A stretch of DNA of 64,000 bases from Pollenia angustigena (Eukaryota; Arthropoda; Insecta; Diptera; Polleniidae): contig OV884057.1 in NCBI GenBank assembly GCA_930367215.1, forward strand, positions 205,023,621 to 205,087,620. The letters are read 5' to 3'. Within the stretch, counting starts at the first letter, position 1. The number at the start of each line of letters is the position of its first letter. Below are positions 55,263 through 64,000 of the stretch, piece by piece. The notes beneath the pieces are model-generated. The model made no database searches, had not been told where the DNA came from, and worked only from the letters and a program-made list of their open reading frames with translations. The position numbers and the translations under genes are program-made.

Positions 55263-56587
55263 ATTTTTTTGTTTTATGCGCATGCATAATAAAATAAATT
55301 CATATTAAATCATTAGTAAAATCATTAAGGCCCTAAATTAAAAAACATTAGAATAGCATCCAAAACAAACACAAAAATATACCGCTAATCGAACTATAAA
55401 TTTGTTCTTTCGTCATGGATCTTGTTCATTGTTGTTGTAACATTAATTTTAAAGCATAATTCCAGGGTTAGTAGTAGTATACACGTGAAGGCCATGTGCA
55501 CCCCGACCCAGAGGATCTTTTGTGCAGAAATTCCAGGGTTGCCAGTATCTGTATTTAATCGGAAGAATATTAAAAATTGTCAATTGCAGTTACTAATAAA
55601 AATGAATCAATGAGAAAATGAGTTAAAACTATTATTTTTTGCTTTTTAAAAGTTTAAATAAGCTATAAGTACGTCGGCATAGTAAAGTTTGGGTGTCTTT
55701 TGACTTTCAAGCATATTTGAAAAAAAGTTTCAAGCGTTTTAATTTTTTGAGTCGTGGTTGAAATTCTAATGGAAATGCCCATATTGCGTTTTAAAATTAG
55801 CAACGCGACAAGATATGCAGCGTTTAAAATTTAAAAATTCTATATACATTTCCATAGGAAACAACAACAAAACTATGAAATATTTTCGATTTTGTTTTTG
55901 CTTTCAATATAATTTTTGGCGTTGCGTTTGCGTTTTACAAATTTAGTGCCTAAGTCTCTTTTTCTCGTGTTTTCAAAAATGGAGCTACCTAGTTTTACCA
56001 TACGGCCACAGATTTAACTTTTTATTCACTTAGAATTATTATTTTTTTTTTATGTTTTTTGATAACTTTTTGGACACTAAAATAAATACGAACGAACCAT
56101 ACAAAATTTTGAACTGCGGCCATTTACGGAAAATCTTTAAAATTATTGGTGTATGACTTCGCTATTGAGGCTTGTATACAAACTGTGGTGAATAAGCGAA
56201 AAGTTTGGTTAAGACAAGAACCTTGTATTGTCTCCAATGTTGTAAAGTGTATTTATAATCTAAATATGTTTTAAGGGCGGCGTGCAATGTTAACTTAAAA
56301 GTTCTTTCAATAACTAAAGAGTGTCCAAAAATTGTGGTTTCATTTGAATTTTAATAATAATGAGTTGTTTTTTTTTTTGGATATTAAAGATATTTTTATT
56401 TCAGTTTATTACAAACTGGAAAAAAATGGTCCGTCAAGTGACCCCCCTCAATTCTTAATCATGTTTTTCAATAAACGGTTGTCAGTGGTTGTTATCGGCT
56501 CGATAATATTGTTTTTAAGCTCTTTCCCAGCTGTGGGATTATTGCTGTACACTTTCGATTTCAAAAATCCCCGAAAAAATAGTCTGT
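55263..56587. other. No gene seen
   Basis: A+T-rich with no paired termini. The open frame at 56332-56643 runs into the MITE and has no motif. Confidence 0.45.
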
Positions 56588-56670
56588 TGGCCGTTTTCTC
56601 ATTACGCGATTATCCTTTTTCCCAACGAAAAACTGCACATTAAAGAAATTTGATTTTGCTAAATGTCTTA

Positions 56671-57015
56671 AGGCTCAGTTAGCCGAGAGTAACAGTAACG
56701 TTGCAAATCAGCTGCTTTATTTTATTGTATGTACAGCAATTAGAACGATTATAGTCAGCAGTAAGATGTAACGTCTCAATCTGTAAGAAAATTGATTGGT
56801 CTTCCTTTTTTCGGAAAGGTTTAGTTACTGTTAAGGTCCAATTAGACGTGACATAAACATAATGCCACAGCCGTAACGATGGCCGTAGAAACCAACATTT
56901 AATTGGTTTGTATGGTATGTTTATGTCGTTTTGGTAATACAGTGGTTATGGTAATACAGTGTTGGCATGGTTATGTCACGTCAAATTGGACCTTTACTCC
57001 CGGCTAACTGAGCCT
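56671..57015. mobile_element. MITE with TTA duplication, AGGCTCAGTTAGCCG termini (middle shell)
   Basis: AGGCTCAGTTAGCCGAGAGT and ACTCCCGGCTAACTGAGCCT are inverted; TTA at 56668-56670 and 57016-57018. It is itself split by 56834-56993. Confidence 0.8.
56834..56993. mobile_element. MITE with TTA duplication, AGGTCCAATTAGACGTG termini (inner)
   Basis: AGGTCCAATTAGACGTGACA and TGTCACGTCAAATTGGACCT are inverted with two differences; TTA at 56831-56833 and 56994-56996. Contains a GGTAATACAGTGGTTATG tandem pair. 160 bp, no ORF. Confidence 0.8.
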
Positions 57016-57399
57016 TTATTTGCTTCTTTTCTGTCGCAAAGCTAACCAGCACTCATCTGCCAATTATTTATTTTTCTTAAATTCAATCAGTTGGGAGTCA
57101 AACTTTGAATGTATATTGAGAGGGGCTGCCAACTTAAAACAAGGTTATTCGAGAAACCCAAAATCGTTAACGGACTTTTTATCGGTCTAATAAATTCATG
57201 TTGACATTAATTAACAGACAGTTAGTCAATACATTGAGAAAATGGTCATAAACGTATCAAATCATAAAAATGTGATTTTCGAAATTTTCTTTTAAAAGAT
57301 CCATTGTTTCTCTAGCTGTGTAGCAAGTGGCAACAACCTATCGAAACAACATTTTCTCTTCGTGTTAGTTATCAATTTTCCGCCACAAACAGTTTCCAA

Positions 57400-57660
57400 T
57401 CCTCGCCCTGTAGCGATTTTCATTAACGACGTTACCTTAAATTTGGATACCCTTTAGAAACAATTTGAAACAAATGTTTGCTTCTGTTGGGTCTTTCGGA
57501 CAGGCAGACGACTGAAAGACGGACTTGGCTAAATTGACTAAGAAGGACCCAGAATATATGTATATACTTAATGCGGTCTTAGATGAACAATTTTACACAG
57601 AATTACAAGCTTAGTGTACCCTAATTCATCACTAGTGGTGGAGGCTATAAAAAATATATC
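57400..57660 (-). mobile_element. Helitron-like dispersed element fragment
   Basis: Inverse orientation: GGACAGGCAGACGACTGAAA, AAGGACCCAGAATATATGTA and GTACCCTAATTCATCACTAG, which mirror the family's 5' signature. The rest of 57249-58025 shows no gene. Confidence 0.5.
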
Positions 57661-58025
57661 CTTAGCAACAAGAAAATTTAATTTTTACGGATAAAAGTAA
57701 AAAAGAGAGACACATTTAAAAAACTTTTCGATTTAACAAATCAGCCTGGCATTACAACGTTCATTAAAGCCCTTATGACACTACATTTTTTATTCATTAA
57801 TTAATATAGAATTGATAGAAAGAAACAGTAAATGCTAGAAAGAGCAAACTATAAAAAATGTAAGCAAAGTTTTTTAGTTTTTTGTTTCTCTTGTTATGGT
57901 TTTGTTTTAGCGATGGCGTTAAGAATTTTTAAAATTGTACCAACAACTTTTAAAAGTTTTACTTTTTTACCCTAATTGTACTAAAAGATTTTTTTAGTTG
58001 AAATTTATTTTATTTATGTTCTTAA

Positions 58026-58197
58026 CCTGGCCTTTACACGTGAAAGTACTTTCTTGCAAGTAGCGTATACGTATTATCACCGAAAAATCGAAGAAACAGC
58101 CTATTGGCTGAAAGTTACAAAATTATGTGTTTGTTAGTGAAAAAGTGTAAGTGTATTGCGACTTTCAAGAAATTTACTTTCGCGTATAAATGCTAGG
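58026..58197. mobile_element. MITE with TAA duplication, CCTGGCCTTTACACG termini
   Basis: CCTGGCCTTTACACGTGAAA and TTTCGCGTATAAATGCTAGG are inverted with some mismatches, continuing as GTACTTTCTTGCAAGT / ACTTTCAAGAAATTTAC. TAA at 58023-58025 and 58198-58200. Confidence 0.65.
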
Positions 58198-58200
58198 TAA

Positions 58201-58984
58201 AAAACACCACAAAAATGTATTATAAATCTTAGTTTAAAAAGTATCAACAAAAACGTACAATTAAAACAAACGTTTTATTAAATGCTGCCAACTTTTTGTT
58301 TATGAGAAACCTAAAAAAAGCGGTAAATCGCTGAATTTGCCCATAAACCGCTGATTCAGCAACACTTTTAATATTTCAAACTTGAAATGTCAATTTTAAG
58401 TTGAACAATTTTACATTTTTTTTGACATAACTTCATTTTTTTCGATAACTTTAGTAAAATGTTTGACAGTTTGCCATTTATTTTAATACGGCTGAACCCT
58501 TCGCACTTGGTAAATTTTTCTGTTACTCTATATTTGCACTGTTCACCAAAACTTGAACAACGTATTACAAATGTAGTGTCATAAATGCTTAAGGGTTTTG
58601 CCATTTTAAAGATTTAAATAAGTGTATCTTTGGTGTACCATCACTGATCGTGTTGGTATTGGTCTCATTTGAAAGCGACACATCTCAACCTTGTTGGTCA
58701 ACCTTGATAACGCGCGTATGTCGTCCCAACCTTTTGTTTTGTGTAGTTAGTTTTTACTGTTCCCTTTACCTTACTGGGCCCTTTCTCTATGCGCTGTCAC
58801 ATATGTGTGACTTTAAGCAAAATTTTACTTTTAAGAAAATTTTAAATACTATTAAATACGAACAAAATAAGTTAAAACCAAGAAATTATTATGGATTTTC
58901 TTGTTTTAAGAAACGAAATTGATTACTTTCTTTTCGTGTGCCATTCGTTAGTATTCGCTGCTTTTTGGATTGTTTGTTTACACT
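58201..58984. other. No supported gene
   Basis: Two short open frames (58368-58604 minus, 58650-58922 plus) are slightly less A/T-biased than usual here but show no domain I recognise. No paired termini. Confidence 0.4.
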
Positions 58985-59210
58985 TTTAGTTTACACTCAA
59001 AAGAAAAATCCTGATTTCGCACTTGAAATAACCCGAAAATGAGATTGATTTAAGTAAAACTAAGATTGAATCAATCTCAAAATGCGCTTGATTCAAGAAT
59101 TATAAAATTGTTTTAATCCGAATTCGTACTTAAAATAATCCGAAAATGAGATTGATTTAAGAAAAACTAAGATTGAATCAATCTCAAAGTCTTGATGCCT
59201 GCTTATAGAT
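58985..59210. repeat. Tandem pair of GAGATTGATTTAAG..GAATCAATCTC units
   Basis: CCGAAAATGAGATTGATTTA and AAGATTGAATCAATCTCAAA occur twice, about 120 bp apart. Each unit is itself partly palindromic (TTGAATCAA). Related DNA is at 32700-32935. Confidence 0.6.
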
Positions 59211-59932
59211 GAGATAACTATGTGGCAAATATGCTTTCATCGCTAAATGGACTATCACGTAAATCCTTTATATTAAATTTTTATTTATTTTATTTATTTA
59301 TTTAATCAATACAAAGAAAGCCTATATCCATAAATTTACTTATAACGGCAGAAAAAGCCGATAAATTGTAATATATCGCTAAAGTGTTACTGTTTATTCA
59401 AGAAATTCTTCGAAGTGTAAATATTGACAAAAATTCTTAATTTTTTTGGAAATTATCGTAACTTTTGTATTCTTCACCTCGCAGCACTTTTATGTATGTA
59501 AATCAAATCTGCAACAGCGATTTCTTCTACCCTTTTAACTAAATCACACATAACTTTATTCGGATAAACTGTTTTATTTATTTTAAAATATAAATAAACA
59601 CGAAATTGAAATTAAAAAGAGGCTAGGAAAAGCTAAATGCATCGTTGAAAAATCGGAAAAAAGCTTAAAGCTAAATGAAATATCTCAAGCTAAAAAGGAA
59701 AAAATAAAGCTAAGTTTGGCTCGAAAAAAACTAATATGGTCACACTGGATGAAACTAATAAGTTATAGGAGATTAAAACGCCCACTTCGCTATTTTACTC
59801 TTAGAGTGGCACTACCAACGAAAAGTTTAATCTTTTTTTTACTTGGTTTAAGAATTTTATACTTATTTTAAGAAATTCCAGACTTGATTTTCGAATGGAA
59901 TCCCATATAGGATTGTTTAGGTACGTTTTAAT
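59211..59932. other. No gene seen
   Basis: A+T-rich. Short GCTAAA-type repeats near 59615-59735. Confidence 0.45.
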
Positions 59933-61302
59933 TAGGGTTTTTTCCCGGGATTTCAATAATTATATTTCCCGCTTTCCCGGGATTTCTCATGCGGGATCCC
60001 GGGAAATAAAAAATTCCTCATAGTTTAAGACAACAGCTATTTATACTTTGAAATTTAGTTTTCTATTCTCTTAAAATAAGCATCTGTGGATGGGTTGTCG
60101 ATTAGATCAATTACAAGAAGTGAGTACATACGTAAATCAATGTCTCCTGATGCAATAAGTCTACTTAAAGCAGAATAGGCAGTGCAACAGTTGATAATTA
60201 ATAAATTTAGTAAAGTGAAAAGTTAATAAAGAACATTAATTCAAAATAAGATGCAGGTAGTAAAGTTTAATTGTCCATGGTCAAGTATTTACAATAGCAG
60301 ATACCTAAATATATAGCTCCTTTATTTTAACATAGTCATATCTACAAAAACAAATGAACTTGGCAAAATGCGATTAAAGTTTTTAAAATGTACCGATTTA
60401 AAGATATATTTTGATATAACTTCGGTTCAGTTTGAGATAAAATACGGGAAGGCATGAAGGAACACTTTGCTTAAATAACTTGAAATTTTTGATTGATTTT
60501 TGATGAAGGAGCGATATGTTTATTAGGTGATAAACACAAATTTTTTTCAATTTGTGTTGGTTTATATAACCTTGAAGTGCGGGGAAACCGAAATAAAAAA
60601 AATTTGGAAACTCGTGTAAGATACTACAACATACAATTTGAAAAACACATTGTCCTAAAGATTACAGATAGACCTAATGAAATGAAAAGGTTTGTAAGAG
60701 GTTGATGCTATTTTTTGCATGAACCTTGACATACATTTGACTGATATAGACGTTGCTTATAAAAAAATGCTTCTTATTGTGAATCAAAAGCCTTCTACAA
60801 CGGTGCACTTTTAACTATTTATCCAACCTCGGTAAAAAAAATGAACGAAATTTTTCGGAAACATGGTAATTAGTAAATAAAATAATCAATATACTTTGTG
60901 ACGACTTACTAAGCGCTTTGAGTGTGTCAGAAAGTTATTTCCTAAGCCGTTAAAAAATGTTAATATATTTATTTAAAATATTTTATCTAATTTATGAATT
61001 AACTTTTCTATCTCATATCTTGAGTACCTCAATTTGTGTTTGTTTTTATTATTGTTTTATGAATTAAATTGTTATGTTTATCTTAATTTTTTATCTTGTA
61101 TCTAGAGCATAATAATAATACGGAATTTACATAAAAAACCGTAAGGTAATAATAATTCAAGTTCCTCTTTTAATCTTCATTAATTTTGTAGTATTAAGGG
61201 TTTCTTTTATTTAATTTATTGTGTATTTTTTATTTGGAGCGGGATCCCGGGATCCCGGGAAATTCCAAAAAATTTCCCGCTTTCCCGGGAATCGAAAAAT
61301 GT
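59933..61302. mobile_element. CCCGGGA-type hAT-like element, degraded
   Basis: TTTTTTCCCGGGATTTC and TTTCCCGCTTTCCCGGGATT at the left answer TTTCCCGCTTTCCCGGGAAT at the right, with GCGGGATCCCGGGATCCCGG near 61239-61258. These blocks resemble those of 50066-50879. No duplication could be read and no transposase is clear, so ends are approximate. Confidence 0.5.
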
Positions 61303-62528
61303 ACAAGTACAAGTTCGACTTGTACTTAAAGTGAGTATAAAAAATTTAATTTATCCCGAGTGCTTTTCTTTCTGTGTATCCTTTTATATATATTTTTTTT
61401 TTCAAATTCGCCTAAAAACACAGCTCGAGTTTGGTTGCATTTTATCAACTTATTTTACCGGATCGTCGTTTTCGATTAAACGGTTTTCTTCTTTTGAAGA
61501 AAAAAAATGTTCTGATTTGGATTTCAATAAACGAACAGTTTATTATTTTCTTTTATATGGTTATTTTCACAAAATTTACAAATCAACTAGTCCGTTTAAT
61601 TATATCTTTTCTACTTTTGATCAATTTATTGAACTGATCCCTAGCCGGGATATTGCCGCTACTTTTTTTCATATTTTGTTGTTATATTTTATATTTTGTT
61701 TTATTTTTGCACTCATACTTGAAAATCAATCTATATTTCATTGCGCATACGTTATACTAATTTTAAGTGCTGTCCCAAATATTTAAACTCAATAAAGTAA
61801 TTTTTACGATACAAACACAGTTTTAGATTTTAATTTAGGTTTATTTATTTTCTTAACTTTAATTATATGTTGACAATATATTTTCAGAAATTGATAAAGT
61901 GAATGAGACTTATTGATGTCCAGTGTCCTGATTACCGTTTTTTTCAAACACATTCTAACTGAGAATATATGAAGAATTCTTAGTTAATTTCCGCGAATTC
62001 CGATTATCCCATTCTGAGCATTCGCAATCCTGTGCCTTTAGGAACATAAGTGCCATTTACCCAAGCCATAATAATTAACAAACCAGAAATGTTTAGAATT
62101 TGCATCTTTATTTTTATACCTCTCGAATTCGACTATAAGTCTTTGGAGTTGGATTTTGTATTTATAGACAAATTTGGTTTTTATTATTTTATAACTGAGC
62201 TGTAGTTCTATAGTTACTAGAGGTATGCAAGAATAAATAAAATACAATTTCAACATACACATTTATTTTTAAACTACAATGAGTCAAGCACCCAATAATA
62301 ACGAAACAAATGAAAGAATAAACAAAGCCAAAACAAACAAAAACTCACTCAATTCAGTCGACTCAAGTCAAATAAGTTAAATATTCAAATATAATTTGAA
62401 TGTAAAATATCTGTGCCTACACATTATGTATGTGTGTGTAAGCCAGTGATGCTCATTCAAGCAAACAATTGCTTAAAAGCCCCACCCCTTAGTTTTTTAC
62501 GCTCATTTATAAAGTTTCTCGTCAGTAA
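61303..62528. other. No supported gene
   Basis: The 151-codon open frame at 61331-61786 is rich in Phe, Tyr, Ile and Leu as expected from A/T composition. A 34-codon frame starts at 62279 with a good context but ends quickly. No paired termini. Confidence 0.45.
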
Positions 62529-62751
62529 CTGAGCTACCTTAATAAGAGCGGCAAGCGTCTGTTTTATGTCAAAACTTTTCATTTTCACCCAGTTTATACG
62601 AAACAAACCTTAAGAACGAAAACTTAACACCACCCCGCTGGAAAACCTTATTTGATAGATCGCTTGGTCGTTATATTTTATTGCAAATGTATTGGCAATA
62701 GAACTTTCATGTTAAAAAAAAGCGCTTGCCGCTCTTGTGTAGGTAGCTCAG
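62529..62751. mobile_element. MITE with TAA duplication, CTGAGCTACC termini
   Basis: CTGAGCTACCTTAATAAGAG and GTGTAGGTAGCTCAG, with AGAGCGGCAAGCG / CGCTTGCCGCTCT just inside, are inverted. TAA at 62526-62528 and 62752-62754. 223 bp. Confidence 0.8.
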
Positions 62752-63022
62752 TAAGGCACATTAATGCAGCAATAGACTCATGAAAGTTGGATCCTACAAA
62801 AATGTATAAAAATGTTAATAAAAAAGGAAAAAATGCTTTGTGTTGCTTTTTTTAATTATTAATTAATTATAAAATATTGCTCAGTTGATTTGTATAGTAA
62901 CTGCCTGTTTTAAGAAGGCGAGCGCAAAAGTGACTCGCTCAAAATTTGTTAGCTTTTGTAGTGTAGACGGCACGGCGTAACTATATAACTCCATTTAAAT
63001 TTTTCGTAATTGACTTTTTTAA

Positions 63023-64000
63023 TACCCTCCACCACAATTAGTTGTGAAGAGGGTATACTTAGTTTGTCATTCGATGTGAAACTTTTTTATTATTCATCTC
63101 AGAACCCATTAAGTATATATATTCTGGGTCCTTGAGTAATTCTGTCTGTCTGTCCGTCTGTTGCAAACACGCTCACTTTCGAAAAACTCAAAAGAAATTA
63201 ACAAACTTGCTGTCAAATTGCTTGTAGTTATCCTAAGCAGTTTGGGATTCGAATCCAGCAAAATCAGGTTCAGTAGGATCAGAGCTATGAATCAAAATGT
63301 GGAACAATGCACAGAATGATATAAGATTTTGCAAATATTTGTTTTATTCGACTGGAAATCACGCTATAAAATTTCGTGAAGATCCGACCATAATTTACCC
63401 TAGGCCCCATAGAAGCCCTACACCCGGAAAACAGCACGCCTAAAACCCTAATTAACAATGCTATCATAATAAATTTTGGCACGTCAGAGCTTAATAGGAC
63501 TAAAAATTACACTGTAAAGTTTCGTGAAGATTCGTCCATAACACTGTACAACATTTTTCAGATGATTGATTCGAGACTCTATTCTGATAATTGGTTATGA
63601 AAGTAGACCCAAAAAGAAGAACTTCTGCATCATTAGTTTGGTCATGGTACATCAAATAATAGTTTAAAAATTAATTTGAAGTTAGTAATACTGTATAGGA
63701 GAATTTGTCACGTTTTAGGTTCTATTGTTCAATAACTTTGCTCATAACTCGAGAACCACTAGTCCGAATTAGCTGAAACAAATTGAAGCAAATTAAAAAT
63801 TACAATTCCTTTAATCTGTTCATAAAACGTTTCGCTACATAAGCAACAGTTTCGCAGTTATAAATAAATGTATGAAGAAAAAAATATTTTTTGCCCAAAA
63901 ATTAAAATTTTTTATTTTTTATTCATAAAAAATCCAAAACGGTAAAAATAAGTGTCAATTCCTATTACTTTCACGTAAAGTCGCATAACCTATGAACAAA
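63023..64000 (+). mobile_element. Helitron-like dispersed element, 5' part, runs off window
   Basis: ATACCCTCCACCACAATTAG, GGGTATACTTAGTTTGTCAT, TATATATATTCTGGGTCC and a TCTGTCTGTCTGTCC run mark the 5' signature. The sequence continues without a gene to the window end. Confidence 0.5.

Larger units (their letters stand above)
56588..57248. mobile_element. MITE of TGGCCGTTTTCTCA family, copy 2 (outer shell)
   Basis: Same ends and interior blocks as 23780-24663. It is split by the MITE at 56671-57015. Comparison with copy 1 (ATGTCTAATTTGCTTC) gives the empty site. Confidence 0.7.

Noticed and set aside
56332..56643. 103-codon plus-strand frame
   Set aside because: Its end runs into the terminal repeat of a MITE, so it is not a conserved gene.
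58368..58604. 78-codon minus-strand frame with several Cys and Lys
   Set aside because: No recognisable domain, no splice or promoter context, and a length common by chance here.
61331..61786. 151-codon open frame
   Set aside because: Composition is Phe/Tyr/Ile/Leu-rich as expected from A+T-rich DNA, with no motif or related copy in the window.
62279..62383. 34-codon frame starting MSQAPNNNETN
   Set aside because: Good start context but too short, and nothing around it supports a gene or an element ORF1.

Overview
The window looks like non-genic, repeat-packed DNA of a higher fly. It is very A+T rich. It carries many copies of the dispersed element, common in brachyceran flies, that opens with 'ATACCC..CACC' and 'GTCATTCCG' and closes with 'GACCGACTATACTTTC'. 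It also holds jockey-type LINEs and several hAT, mariner/Tc1, Helitron and small inverted-repeat elements. A calyptrate fly (blow-fly or house-fly relatives) is my best guess, but I cannot name a species. I found no convincing host protein-coding gene, no ordinary tRNA or rRNA gene and no CRISPR array.

The only intact protein-coding unit is a full-length jockey-clade retrotransposon at 36790-41494 (minus strand). ORF1 and ORF2 are both open and overlap as ATGA. It has a 33-nt A tail, 10-bp target duplications and a downstream promoter element at bases 28-34. Every other coding trace is a relic: an RTE-like LINE (6909-10301), LINE fragments at 13.4-14.3, 18.6/20.5, 25.0-25.5, 27.2-28.3 and 32.5 kb, Tc1 and mariner transposase relics (14.3-14.9, 26.0-27.1 and 48.0 kb), hAT transposase pieces (6.5, 34.6 and 50.5 kb) and a Helitron helicase tail (42.5-43.6 kb). 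A 216-codon gag-like ORF (52154-52804) sits inside a Helitron-like element.

Layout. 0-11 kb: an inverted-arm element with a tRNA-like core, an unclassified transposon relic, a foldback, then a nest in which a LINE lies in a hAT element that lies in a Helitron-like element. 11-21 kb: large TIR elements, LINE and Tc1 relics, a Foldback-like element with 82-bp internal repeats, and a LINE relic split by a hAT element. 21-32 kb: a degenerate AGAGT satellite split by insertions, a mariner relic, LINE relics, and a 2-kb hAT inside a tRNA-like element. 32-44 kb: hAT relics, the intact jockey, and a hAT element carrying a Helitron fragment. 44-51 kb: palindromes, degenerate tandem repeats, satellite patches and two hAT elements. 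51-64 kb: a Helitron-like element with the gag-like ORF, a triple nest of 3-bp-TSD MITEs, and further MITEs.

Because many insertions keep readable target duplications (TSDs), the order of events can be worked out in most nests. The most unusual items are the inverted-arm family with a class-II tRNA-like core and a 14-bp duplication, the Foldback-like element with mirror-image 82-bp arrays, the intact jockey promoter, and the captured gag-like ORF.
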